In this document: positions 1-11,108 of the stretch, one piece after another
Position numbering within the stretch: the stretch's first letter is position 1
How the letters are laid out: every line of letters starts with the position of its first letter
Assembly (NCBI GenBank): GCA_004352715.1
Contig: SCFE01000044.1
Coordinates: forward strand, 1,005,565-1,064,137
Source of the DNA: Hofstenia miamia
Lineage: Eukaryota; Xenacoelomorpha; Acoela
Length of the DNA stretch: 58,573 bases
Reading direction: 5' to 3'
Translations under genes and position numbers: made by a program
The notes under the pieces: model-generated
Databases searched by the model: none
Seen by the model: the letters and a program-made list of their open reading frames with translations, nothing else
Told to the model about the DNA's origin: nothing

Positions 1-510
1 AAAAAGTTACTACAACTAGCATGTAAATCTATACATTTTTCATTTAATGAAGAAATATATCGACAAATAGATGAAATGCCAATGGGGTCACCACTTAGTC
101 CAACATTAGCCAACTTCGCAATGGATCTAATTGAGAGCAAATTCGAAAATCTTCAAAACATTAAACCTTTAATATTCTGTAGATATGTCGATGATATCTT
201 TGCAGGGTTTCATTCAAAAGAAGATTCTATAAAGTTTTTGAAGCATTTTAATGAATATGTATCGGAAATCAATTTCACAATAGAACATGAAAAAGACAAT
301 AGGATAAACTTTCTTGATATCACAGTAACTAAGCATATAAATGACATTTCAACCAAATGGCACCAAAAGCAAACTTGTACAGGTTTATACATACCATTCT
401 CATCAAATTGTGATGAACGTCAGAAAATTAATACCATTTCATGCTTATTCAATAGAATATTTGAATCATGCTCTAATTATAAAAGTTTAGGTAAAAGAAA
501 GTTTGGATAA
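1..510 (+). pseudogene. Penelope-like element reverse transcriptase, C-terminal part
   Basis: The frame is open from the first base of the window, so the element is cut by the window edge. The visible protein holds the RT core: MPMGSPLSP (the PxGSxLSP block) near residue 26, the catalytic box YVDDIFAG near residue 62, and the downstream block INFLDITV. The YVDD box and the GIY-YIG module that follows are characteristic of Penelope-like retroelements. The frame ends in a stop at 508-510 and coding continues in another frame from about 503, so one frameshift separates RT from nuclease. In life the enzyme reverse-transcribes element RNA at a nicked target; this copy is inactive. Family assignment is confident, subfamily is not. 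Confidence 0.88.
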
Positions 511-1056
511 AATAACAGAGGATCTTAAAAATAATGGCTATCCACAAAAATTAATTCGTAAGATCATTGATAAAGAATTTTCATCCAAGAAACAACCATT
601 AAATGCTACAAATAACCAAGAAAAAACAAATATATACTGGAGGTTACCATTCATAAGAACACGAGAAGAACAACTGAAGACAACCATAAGAACATATAAC
701 AAAGAATTACAAGTTTCGAAAATTTTTCCAGTATTTTATGCAAAGAAAATCATGCAGATGTTCCTTAATAAAGATCATATACCGATTTCCCTGTCTTCTA
801 ATATCGTTTATTCATACGACTGTGATGAATGTTCAAGTTCATACATTGGCGAGACTAGAAGACATTTAGAAACTCGGGCAAAAGAACATATAAGAGGGCA
901 TCTACAATCAGAAATATATATTCATGGAGGTGCACCTAAGCTAAAAAAGTAGTAAAGCATCGTGAAACTAAGATAACAGAAGCCATATGTATTAAATCAA
1001 CCAAGAAAACATTAATAAATAAACAAAGACATCAATCAAATTTAAACATTTACTAA
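503..1056 (+). pseudogene. Penelope-like element GIY-YIG endonuclease region
   Basis: Continues the RT above after a frameshift. The segment YSYDCDECSSSYIGETRR, followed by TRAKEH, is the Penelope-type GIY-YIG signature: a CxxC pair ahead of the YIG core and the conserved R...EH. The frame stops at about 952, but coding resumes in the first frame from 952 (VKHRETKITEAICI, then NKQRHQSNLNIY) to a TAA at 1054-1056. That makes at least two frameshifts over the element. The nuclease nicks target DNA for target-primed insertion. The copy is dead but its domain order is intact. Confidence 0.85.
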
Positions 1057-1106
1057 AGATCAAAAACATTTAAAGAAAATGTTCGGGAACATTGCTACAA
1101 ATGCTT

Positions 1107-1142
1107 GAAGATGACAACAATGTTTGTCGAAACATGTCGCGA
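1107..1142 (+). other. Hairpin motif downstream of the Penelope-like ORF
   Basis: About 50 bases after the stop codon the sequence reads GAAGATGACAA, then a six-base loop, then TTGTCGAAACATGTCGCG. GACAA (1113-1117) and TTGTC (1124-1128) can form a stem, leaving GAT on one side and GAAAC on the other. Penelope-like elements are known to carry hammerhead ribozymes, whose core is CUGAUGA, stem, GAAAC. Here the GAAAC half is present but the CUGAUGA half is degenerate, so this may be a decayed hammerhead or another conserved 3' structure. The fold is visible; the function is inference. Confidence 0.4.
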
Positions 1143-1200
1143 TAAAAGCAATAAAAGTTTTCATAAAAATATTCAAAGTCTTAAGATTATTACCAGTACA

Positions 1201-1239
1201 TATATATATATATGTAGAAATATATTTATATATATACGT

Positions 1240-1270
<31 letters not shown>
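1201..1270. repeat. (TA)n microsatellite, interrupted
   Basis: Imperfect TA tract with interruptions (tatgtag, tacgtg) directly after the Penelope-like 3' region. Such tracts recur every 1-3 kb through the window. Confidence 0.9.
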
Positions 1271-1289
1271 ATATAGACTCGTATCCATT

Positions 1290-3940
1290 TTTGCCGAAAT
1301 AGGACATGACCCGACTTATAAAGTCAGCAGACAAATTGTCTTCAATGTTGTAATGAAATTTGCTTCAAGGAATGAATATTAGCTGGGGAAATCGTTGGAA
1401 CCACTGAACCCGCTGCTTGTTTCCAAATACGAGGCAGTATGCGAGTTTTGATGGAGCAGCATGCTAAATGAGAGACTACACAAAAATAGCTGCTGCAGGT
1501 TTGTATATCACTGCCGGAATACCATCACTCTCAGACGCTTTGTGAATGTTCAGTGAAGACAAATAATTGTCACAAAGCTTGTAATATAGATCTGCTAATT
1601 ATTCTCATTGTGAAAAAGTGAAGAGGTTTCCTGCCCTCCAAATAGAGTAGGTAACAGCAGCAAAGATCTTGCCAACATCATCTACAGTGCTACCGATATC
1701 TGCATATTATAGCAGGCGCTTCGGGTAAATTTCTTTTAAAACAAACTAATACAACTACTATCACTACTATTCAGACGTAACACTTGGATAAATACGATAG
1801 CGCACTGTTCATTGCAGAATCGAAAAAACTGGTTTTGCTGTCAATATCCTGCACATGATGCATAGTAAACACATTTATCAATGTATCTACGGCTCATGTC
1901 ATAAACAAGATTGGTTATTTTCTCCGTGGGTTCAACAAAGCAAATAGTGTGTTTGAAATGTTCAAGATGTTAGGCTTAACCACGTGAGGGCTTGCTAAAA
2001 TAACATTATACACAAAGATCCGTGGGGTTCATCAACCAAATTAACGATGCACGAACGAGTTCATGAGCAAAAGTTACCACCCTCACATACCCTCTGATCA
2101 TTCTTATATGGACTATCGTGTGACGACATGCTTAAACCCTGTCATGAAGCCAGCTTTCAGATATAGCGATCAAATCTGGTGTATATGCTGGCAGTTGAGT
2201 TTATTACTTGGAGTATTTAAACAGGTCATATTGTTGACCTTATTGACAACTTGGAAAGTGAGGTGGGATTAGTCATTGTGAAAATATAACAGCTTCATAA
2301 CAATAACAGAGTCTCATTTACATACATTTATACAAATTATTTAGAATAATACAGGGGCTTGGATTGCGTGGCACAAAATGGGGCTTGAAGCCCAATTTAG
2401 CCACTGCATGCTAACTTCAGATAATAACCCTTGTTCTGCAAGACAGAATCGTGAATGTTTGTGATCGTTAAGTTTCATTGAGAAGAAGCAATCCTGAAAT
2501 TCACTTTTTACTCCATTTTTAAAAACGCAGACAATTTATTCCAATTAATGCATGTTTTGTTTTTGGCCACGCCCAGTTTCCTTAGTTAAGTGTCCCACTC
2601 CGGTCACAAATTGATTCACACTAACTTAAAATTAAGCATATAAGTTTTGAATAAACTAATGAACTGCACAGATGTTGCAAATGTTTCTAAGTAGATGATG
2701 TGTGTATGATGATTTTAATGTGTATCACGAGATTGTTAATATATAAATACTTGGGCTCACTAGAAAGTATTGATCATTGCAACATGAATTCTAGACAAAA
2801 ATAAATTTTACAAAACATATGTAATTATAGTTATACAACATGATCTCCTTATGAACTTCTGACATTTTAGTACTGTTTACGTAACATTTCTATTTGCTTT
2901 ATACATAGTGTTCTTGTAGACTACGAAAACCTCTGCAACAATACATTTATAATCTTTTCTGCAGTTCTGGACTGGCTACTGACGTATGAAATTTTTCATT
3001 AGAAATCATGCGCCAATTTCTTTAGAAAGGCAATGGTAGTAGAAATTTGTTTTAGAACATTTGCACCAGTTCGAAATTTGCAGATATTGTGTATGCTCCT
3101 TGTCAATCTCAGGAAGAGCTAAATGGTTTTACCTTGCATGGCTCAGTGCATGATTGATAGAACTGTTCTTCACATGGTTAAGGATTGCACTTCTGAAATA
3201 TCACACTGAGATTCAACATATCAGATTTTTTTTAGTTTTCTCAATTCGTTGCAGTGCAATAAACTACAGAGTATATATAGCTCTCAGAAACTGCTATTCA
3301 TAGCTAATAATATAAATATTTTCTTTGACTAATCCCTAATAAGGTAAACTCTTTGTAAACAACAATTATTTCCACTGCATATATTAATATAAAATGTAGT
3401 ATGTAAATTCTCAAAACTTTCTGTTTGCGTCAAGTATAAATGAATATTCCATATTTATTTGAAAGTACCGTGATGCATCATTCAAGACAAGTAAATAGCC
3501 TCTCTAAGTGTAATTGCACCATTTTGACACATTTATTATGTTTGACACCATTTTCAACTCTTTTTTGCAGACGCAAATTACCAATTACTTCCAGATTTCA
3601 GTTGTTAATTCAATAACACTTTGTAGATTCATTTGCAGTGGGGTGGGTTAGGTACAGGCTGAGTAAAATTATATTTAAATATTTCTAAAAAAATAAACTT
3701 TCGTAGATTAGAAAATATATAATTTCAGTAATTTGTATATTGACCATTTTTAAAAAAAATTCAAGATATTTGGGAAAAAAACGCCTGCCAAAAAACTTCT
3801 ATTTAAATTTTAAGGTAGCAAGTTCATTGATATACTTAGCGTTCCAGTAATTTTTCTTAGTAGCCTGGACAGTGGATGTGGATGGAATTTTGGTTAGGGA
3901 AATGGAATGAGAGTTACATTTATTACCTTTGCACATTTAC
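1290..3940. other. Unassigned non-coding sequence
   Basis: No convincing coding frame, RNA gene or transposon end was recognised. The part from about 1300 to 2600 is less AT-rich than its surroundings and may be old transposon sequence. The part from 2650 to 3940 is plain AT-rich sequence. Confidence 0.5.
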
Positions 3941-3943
3941 TTA

Positions 3944-4031
3944 CAGGGTGCCCAGCAAAAAGTCAAGAAATTTGCTAACTCTTTCAAAATCGCTTTATTA
4001 AATTAATAAACATAACTAACTGATTAACATT
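3944..4031 (+). repeat. Left terminal inverted repeat of the DD37D element
   Basis: 88 bp, matching the reverse complement of 5315-5402 with one mismatch. It starts CAGGGTGCCC directly after a TA. Confidence 0.95.
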
Positions 4032-4154
4032 AAACTTTTTAATGTTTTATTGAATATTACAATGAAAGAGTTCAGAGGAAATGTTCGAAATGTGAGCCAT
4101 CACTGTCATAACAAGATTGGAGTCTTTTCTGCCATGTAGTTATTGTTTTCTGTT

Positions 4155-5246
4155 TTAAAAAGTACAAGCCCGTTGAATTGTAACTTGATCGATCGAATTC
4201 CAGGCGTTCGTAAGAACAAACTTTAAATCGTCAATGCTGATGATTTGTGAACGTTGTGATTGAACTTCTTTCAAAAGGATACTCCATATGCAATAGTCCA
4301 TCACATTGAGGTCCGGACTCTTTGATGCCCAGTCACTAGGTTCGATGAAATTTGGAGTATGTCGTCTGAGCCATAACACAGTTTCATGTGCAGTGTGAGG
4401 CTTAGCACCATCTTGTTGCCACGTCCAGGTCAAATTTCCCATAACGTCATTGATGTCGTTAAACATTTGAGGGCACATTTCTTCCCTGTACACTTTTTGA
4501 TTTATCGTTTTCTTTTTTCTCTTAGAGGCGGCGATATTTTCCTGACCATCTGCGTCACCTTCAATAAATCTTAATTCAGTTTTTCCGAACCAAGAAACAG
4601 CCGCGTAGCACATAACAGATGGTGCGTTGCGTTCTACCTCAATCAGTAGGTCTTTCTCGTCAATTTCAGTCTTCACTTCAACAGCTCTATACACACGCTC
4701 ATTTTGAGTGTTTAAAGGTGGGCTAATGCTTATACTCGATTCATCAGAAAACCATACAGCCTTCCATGATTCATTAGAATAAAAGTGCTCCAACAGCTGG
4801 TATGACTTCATTTTTCTAGCACTTTTGTGTGCCTTGGTCAGCTTATTCGTTTTTATTCTTTGATAACATTTTAGAGGCGAATCATTTAAGATATTGAAAA
4901 CGGTTCCCTTTGACAGATTTAATTTACTCGCAATTTGACGTTGACTCAAATGGGATTGTCGTTCAGAAGATGAAGATCGCGTTGGAGTCAAAGCAAGTTC
5001 CACTACGGCCGCTCTAATTGGAGAACCAAATTTTCTTGTGCTTCCACTTCCATGTTTTCTTTTACGCGCGGAATCAACATTTTCGTTTTTCAACTTTGAT
5101 ACAACATAAGAGAACTGATTCTGGGAGATATTACTGAAGAATTCTGGCAGAATCTTTTTGCATTTAGAGAGGCCCCATGTCGAGTTTTCTGTTTTAAAAA
5201 GTACAATTACTTCGCGCTGAAAATCGGTCACTTGCTCAGAAGTCAT
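4155..5246 (-). CDS. DD37D transposase, C-terminally frameshifted
   Basis: 363 codons read from ATG at 5244-5246 to TAA at 4155-4157. A helix-turn-helix is visible (LSQRQIASKLNLSKGTVFNI, about residues 103-122). The catalytic residues are the D of WFSDES, the D of QQDGAKPH and the last D of SPDLNVMDY. Between the second and third acids there are 37 residues, giving DD37D, the spacing reported for the maT-type mariners. The ORF stops just after QRAC. The expected tail of this family (WQKRLQSC, then GSHFE) is present at 4072-4134 but in another frame. The cause is a 23-nt extra segment (see findings). The protein would bind the inverted repeats and cut at TA; loss of about 20 residues may impair it. 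Confidence 0.9.
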   Translation of the reverse strand: MTSEQVTDFQREVIVLFKTENSTWGLSKCKKILPEFFSNISQNQFSYVVSKLKNENVDSARKRKHGSGSTRKFGSPIRAAVVELALTPTRSSSSERQSHLSQRQIASKLNLSKGTVFNILNDSPLKCYQRIKTNKLTKAHKSARKMKSYQLLEHFYSNESWKAVWFSDESSISISPPLNTQNERVYRAVEVKTEIDEKDLLIEVERNAPSVMCYAAVSWFGKTELRFIEGDADGQENIAASKRKKKTINQKVYREEMCPQMFNDINDVMGNLTWTWQQDGAKPHTAHETVLWLRRHTPNFIEPSDWASKSPDLNVMDYCIWSILLKEVQSQRSQIISIDDLKFVLTNAWNSIDQVTIQRACTF

Positions 5247-5314
5247 AATTAATGCTTATGAAATTATTTCTAAATGAAGCATTGAATAAAACAAAAATGA
5301 TTTAATCAAGTTAG

Positions 5315-5402
5315 AATGTTAATCAGTTAGTTATGTTTATTAATTTAATAAAGCGATTTTGAAAGAGTTTGCAAATTTCTTGACTTTTTGCTGGGCACCC
5401 TG
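5315..5402 (-). repeat. Right terminal inverted repeat of the DD37D element
   Basis: Partner of the 88-bp left repeat. It ends GGGCACCCTG, followed by TA. Confidence 0.95.
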
Positions 5403-5404
5403 TA

Positions 5405-6067
5405 CTTTAGAACGAGTTTTTTTTCTAAATTATACTGCACCCTCTGCTTCCCCCTTCCGCCGCAGCTGAACCTTGAAAAATTAATTCAAGGGTTGTAGCA
5501 AGATCTAGGCATTCCTTGAATGAAATCCACTCCAAATTACCAACTCACAAAAATAATTTTTTGCAATAATTCCAAATAAAAAATTTTCGACCTAAACTAA
5601 ATTATTTTATTGTATTTATTGCCAATAATTTTTAAATAAATTATTTATTGTGCAGCTTTGGTTGAGAGATCGAAGAGTCATGGCTGATTCATTGATTTGA
5701 AGCAAGCCCATAGAAGCTGCGGGCCGTTTTGCAAAAATATATGAGTTCTTGTTGTTACTCTCTGCAATGGTTTTAAGAATTGGGCGACAGAATAATTTTA
5801 TAGGTAGCATAGCAAGACAAAAAATCTCAAAACATTCTTATATGCAGAAACTTGACAAAGTTCGCAAAAGTACACCTGCAATTATAGTAAACAGGCTGAA
5901 TTTGATGTGATTTTTATATGTGAAGATCTTGCAAGAATGCTCAATTTTGTTTTAAAATCCTCATAAATAGGAGTCGAAAATTCTCCTTTATAGTTTGCCA
6001 TTTCAACAATTTAAATATACTATTCGTACAAAAAAGATATGCTTCAATTATTGAAATTCCAAATATG

Positions 6068-6117
<50 letters not shown>

Positions 6118-7211
6118 CGTATATTTATGGGTTTATAGTTATATATAATGTACAATGCATATCAGAAATAATACATTTATAAATATAAGTAATTTGCATA
6201 TATAAATTGCCAATGCATCTATTATTGTATAATTTTGAAGATCTACTATCAACGTATGTGCCAGTCAAAGCCGTAGCCAAGGCGGGCACATTCCCTTCAA
6301 AATTGCAAAGTGTTTTCGAAAATATATCACGGTTTGACATTTCTAGAAAATAAAGACATAATAAGAAATACTTAAGATGTGAATTTGAGTGCATGCTAAG
6401 TTTAGCCGGAAATGTGTACAGTGGAAACGTTTTGTTAACCTCACTATATGGAAATCACAATAAATCTTCAACCTCTTTCTATCATTAGTTTATATTATAG
6501 GCGATACAACTAATACGCATACAAAACATTTTTGCTCTAGATCGCTCCTAGAATAAATAACAACTATTTCAATATTTAGAAATTTGTGTCTTAATGTATG
6601 ACATCCCATTGCATATTGAGAATAAATGTATTACTTCAACAATATAATTTTTTTCAAAATAACGTGTACAGCCAATGAAAATGTAAAAAAATTTATTTGT
6701 TGAAAAGAGTTTATGTTAGTCATTAATGCTAAAATGTTTTAACGTTTGAAAAGTGTGTCACTTCAATATGTTTCATTTGTATGCATTGAATAAATAATTG
6801 TGCATATGTAATTGGAACGGTGATCCCCACATTTAGTAATAAGTGGGAACTTAAGATCGTGATAGGACTGATTTTGCCTCCAAAAATTTTTATCTCTGGC
6901 TACGTACCTGGTGCTTGTAAATTCTGTTTCTGTAATAAATGTGGGTAAACTATTGTTCTATATATAAATATAATAAATGCTCCTGAATCCATTTTCACAC
7001 CTCATCAAACTGTAATGATTTTTTTTAAATGTGTAGACAGGTGTTGAGTTAAATGAATGTCCAGATGGTGAGTATTTTACTTATCTAACTCTTCAGCAAC
7101 TCAGATATTTAAAAATATATGACTTCAGAAATTGATTCAATAATTGAAAATATTAAATAGGCGGTTCTAATCTTCAACACACACCCCTACACACATTCAT
7201 ATAATCCTTAT

Positions 7212-7248
<37 letters not shown>

Positions 7249-8424
7249 TGTATTCGTTCTGTATTATAAGAAAAGCAAAAACTTGTTCGGTTTTGATTTT
7301 GAATATCCTTTACACCAGAAATTCCAGAAATTCCAATTAACTTGTAAAAAATCCCATTTCGATGTTCATATGTGCAAATAGTTGCAATATTATTGGGACC
7401 TCCACTTATTATTTTCACATCCTTCAGACAGAATAAACTTCTGAGGACAGAAGAGGCTAAGTTGAAAAAAATTGAGATTGATTACTGAAATTAACCTTTT
7501 AACATATTTTTGTTTTTTCCTCCATAGTCTTCATTCTTCAAGCAGTGCTGATAAATTTCCTCTAAAATTAACAATATAAGTCAAATCATGAAGAACATTT
7601 CGTTATAGTTGCAGACTTTCTGAATCGCATGTGCATGTAATAATGAGAAATGTTTTTTATTCTTTTGTTTTGCGTTATCTGTGTGAGCATTAATTGATTA
7701 TTCAATAAAGAAAAAAATTTGCTACTCCCATTGAAAATTTTTTTAATAATGTGAATGTAAGGATATTAACCGATTGTACTTTGGAAATAAAGTTTAATAC
7801 AAAACCGTGTGCTACAGAGTTTTTGTGATGTAAAGGTCGTTCATTTGTCTTCAATTTAAAAGCTTCCCCACTAAAAATCTCGTTTTTAAAGAAATAAATT
7901 TCAATGCTGAAATTTTTGGAAATATTTTACCCAAAATTGCAACTACGGAAATAATAAATTATTTCGATATTTTAAATTGAATATTTATTTTAAGTCAAAT
8001 ATTGAAATTTGTATTGTATTTCACAAATTTTGAGGCTATTTTTGTGTCCATGTATATATGATATTGAGTGCAATTAAGAAAACAAATGTCAATTTGAATG
8101 CGTGAATAACACGTGAAAATGAATGGCGTTTTTAAGAGGTCCGGCCTTTCCCAGTAATTCAAAACAGTTTACTTGAATTTTGCTAATATATTAATATTTG
8201 TTACTACTGTTGGTGAAGAAGATTGAAGAATTGCTATTCATATGACTTAGTTGAACTATAATTTCATTATATTACAGTCAGAAAATATTATTTAACCTAT
8301 ATCATTCTATTGTGTTTATTATAAAACAATTAAATCATAATGAGATATATGCGCACTTAGCAATCGCTCGATGGCTATTATATTCATCATGAATATCCTG
8401 CATTCAGTATATATATGTATATGC

Positions 8425-8463
<39 letters not shown>

Positions 8464-8846
8464 TGCCTTGCGAATACTTGAAATTTGATTTGATTTCGAG
8501 TACTCAAACTCGACTCGAAGTTTAAAAACACAACTCGACATTTCGAGTATTTGAAGTCAACTTGACATTAGCTTGAATGGTATTTATTTTTCTTCAATTT
8601 TTGCCTATAATGTCGAAGATTCCAATGGCCTTTAACTTTTTCCTCATATTACAGCCATTAGGCTTGGTTTGTTCTTCATTAGGTTAAATTTTGTAGATTT
8701 TGTACATTTGTATAGGGTAGCAGAGTTATATATAGCTTAGTCTACTGAGAAAAATAAGTCTAAATATATCTGTAACTAGGATCAAACTCACGAGTTAGGG
8801 TTGCAACTTGAATCGAACTTGATCCCAACTAAAAAATCAACTTCCA

Positions 8847-8907
<61 letters not shown>

Positions 8908-9665
8908 GTATGTATGTTAACTAACAGACTTAGCTCTTAATTATTAATCAATTTAATGTTCTCTCATTATTCTGTAAATAAACAATTATATTCATTTTAG
9001 CAACAATAAATTCAGAAATATCGAACATATATACATATATAGCCCGAGCTATGCAATTTTCTGTATCACTAATTGATTAGATGCAAACGTTTAGAGTAAT
9101 GAAACTAGTAGTCTTCGATTTTCCCATGAATTAAAGTCGTTCATTAACAGAATGTCTTAGGGGAACACATCCATTTTGCTAAATTCGCATACCTGCGGTA
9201 ATTTTAAACATGCCGAAACTGCAAATCAAATCTTATTGAATAATCAATACATTATTTGCATCTGAAGATGTGGCAGCAAGCAAAATGCATATTAAACGTA
9301 CATTTCCAGTTGCGTTTAAATTAAAATAATGTAACAAAGGTAATTCATCGCAAAAGTGTAACTGCTTTTACTAAAATTGCTTCAACAACACAATTATGGA
9401 AGTCACATTTTATAAAATTTTTGAATTATCTTGAAAATGTGAATTAAACTACAGACATTATTTGCATTTTTCGACGCAACAGTGACCAACTCCCGAACCA
9501 ATTTTAAAATCAAAATTCATTTGTCGGATATGAACAAGGGCTGTTCAATTTCGTCTTTATAATTCGAAATACAATACATTAAGATTGGCTTTCAATGTTC
9601 ATATATGATTTTCCCATGGAATCTTATAAAGTATTCCGTGGATTGCGTGTTCTTCAGCAATACTT
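5405..9665. other. AT-rich non-coding block with TA tracts
   Basis: No coding frame was recognised. (TA)n tracts lie at about 6069-6113, 7215-7244, 8404-8460 and 8850-8901. The segment between the last two is rich in TCGAG/CTCGA words (see findings). Small open frames here have no splice support or family resemblance. Confidence 0.5.
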
Positions 9666-9819
9666 TTTGTCAAAAGCTAATATATTTGACAGCTGTGAAA
9701 GACCATGTCATCTTCCGTGTTAAACAAAACATTCAATATGTTAACACATAAAATTAATAATTAATAGTAGTACCAGCAGATGTTTTATTGAATAAATCAA
9801 CAATAAATATATGTTATAC

Positions 9820-9944
9820 GTTGTATCCTTTGTGTGAAATGGGCAATTGCTAACAATATAAAGTTGTGAATATGCATGATATGATGGAATAGTTTTATTC
9901 CAACGCACTCCTTGTAAAAAACTGGATTCTGGAGCAGAATGATG
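9820..9944 (-). CDS. Candidate internal exon of an unidentified minus-strand gene
   Basis: 125 nt between an acceptor (GTTGCAG, AG at 9945-9946) and a donor GTATAA (9814-9819). Two frames stay open. One reads HHSAPESSFLQGVRWNKTIP and onward to HTKDT; the other reads IILLQNPVFYKECVGIKL and onward to HFTQRIQ. Each continues the matching frame of the two exon candidates to the right. A possible next acceptor lies at 9693-9695 (TCTTTCACAG); the second frame would then stop within six codons, at 9670-9672. I do not recognise the protein. Splice sites and open frames are seen; that this is an exon is inference. Confidence 0.35.
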
Positions 9945-9963
9945 CTGCAACTCTCCACACTTT

Positions 9964-9991
9964 TCAGTATATATAATATATGTATTTATTC

Positions 9992-10039
<48 letters not shown>

Positions 10040-10040
10040 T
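9964..10040. repeat. (TA)n microsatellite
   Basis: Long TA tract inside the putative intron between the 9820-9944 and 10594-10616 exon candidates. Confidence 0.9.
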
Positions 10041-10593
10041 CTATATATATATAATTTTTAAAATTTATTTTATATACTAAATAATTTATTATAAAAGTTT
10101 TGTTGCACATTTTTAAAGAACTTCATTCATATATTTTATGCATTCATGTCTTTCAATGCCAGGTTAAAATAAGTATTCTATTTTTATATTATACTGTATG
10201 TAAGTTACTGTATATGGATGCATCTTATTCTTAATATTACATTCTTAGGATATATAGATACAACTGGACTTTGATAATTGTCATTTGTGAGCTAATTTAA
10301 ATCAGTTTAAGGGAATTGATTCAATTTGTTCCTTTCTTTCCTTTTGTGTGGTTCACCTCACACAAATTTTGCATCACATCAAACGTTAGTTATTCCGCTC
10401 TAGCAACAATCGAAATTGCACGAAAAATAATTTTTCAGCAGGAAAGCCTCTCAACATAATGCGGGAACTGGGAATTTAACTAACTAAGAACATTGCACCC
10501 TTGGGACCGGTTTTGAGAGTTTAGAAAATAATGACTTTTAATGACATTTTACAAATTTATATAGATGTGATGAAGAGTATATTTGATACTTAC

Positions 10594-10616
10594 ATTTTTC
10601 GAAATCCGTACAATTT
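10594..10616 (-). CDS. Candidate 23-nt microexon
   Basis: A strong acceptor (CATCATTTTGCAG, ending at 10617) and a strong donor (GTAAGT, 10588-10593) enclose 23 bases. The reading is IVRISKN or KLYGFRK depending on the incoming phase. It joins in phase with the exon candidates on either side. Very short exons are hard to prove by eye; transcript reads would decide. Confidence 0.35.
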
Positions 10617-10713
10617 CTGCAAAATGATGTTTTAGAATTAATTACTACTATGTGTATAGTATAAATAAGAAACAGTAGTAAATTTTTCGAGTACTTTTTT
10701 GTAAGGTGTATAC

Positions 10714-10802
10714 CATAACTTCGACGCGGTTTTTGATTTCCGATAAAGTACAGTTTAGATTCATACATCGAGCTACTGCTATCAATATATTTTCTATACG
10801 TT
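10714..10802 (-). CDS. Candidate internal exon, 89 nt
   Basis: Acceptor ATTTTTCAG (ending 10803) and donor GTATAC (10708-10713). Two frames are open: TYRKYIDSSSSMYESKLYFI continuing to KPRRSY, and RIENILIAVARCMNLNCTLS continuing to NRVEVM. Both continue in phase into the 23-nt segment and the 125-nt segment to the left. A possible upstream exon lies at 14773-14857. No family was recognised, so the true frame is undecided. Confidence 0.35.
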
Positions 10803-11108
10803 CTGAAAAATGGTCTCACACAGTCTTTAGCATTATTAATGATCCATTTTGTATTATTTTAGCGCATTAATCATTGCATTCATTTTTTTAAAAATATCGG
10901 TTTTAGAATGTAATTTTTAATTGTTCGATATCTTGGATAAGTGAGATTTAAATTTCAATCATTGATGTATGGTCCGATAGATTGAAAAACATAAGTCATT
11001 GAACGATTCAAAATTTCCGATTACGACAAAAACTGATCATTATTATTGACAATTAAAGGAATGTCGTTTCATCCCCAACTGCTCCCCATGAAATAAAGAC
11101 AGCAACAG

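Larger units (their letters stand above)
3944..5402 (-). mobile_element. Mariner-superfamily DD37D transposon, near full length
   Basis: A 1459-bp element bounded by terminal inverted repeats that begin CAGGGTGCCCAGCAAAAAG. Each repeat is 88 bp (3944-4031 and 5315-5402) and differs from its partner at one position only (gctaac against gcaaac). It is flanked by TA on both sides (3942-3943, 5403-5404), the target duplication of Tc1/mariner elements. It holds one transposase gene on the minus strand. The near-identity of the repeats suggests a fairly recent insertion. Such long repeats are less common than the roughly 30-bp repeats of classical mariners. Confidence 0.95.
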
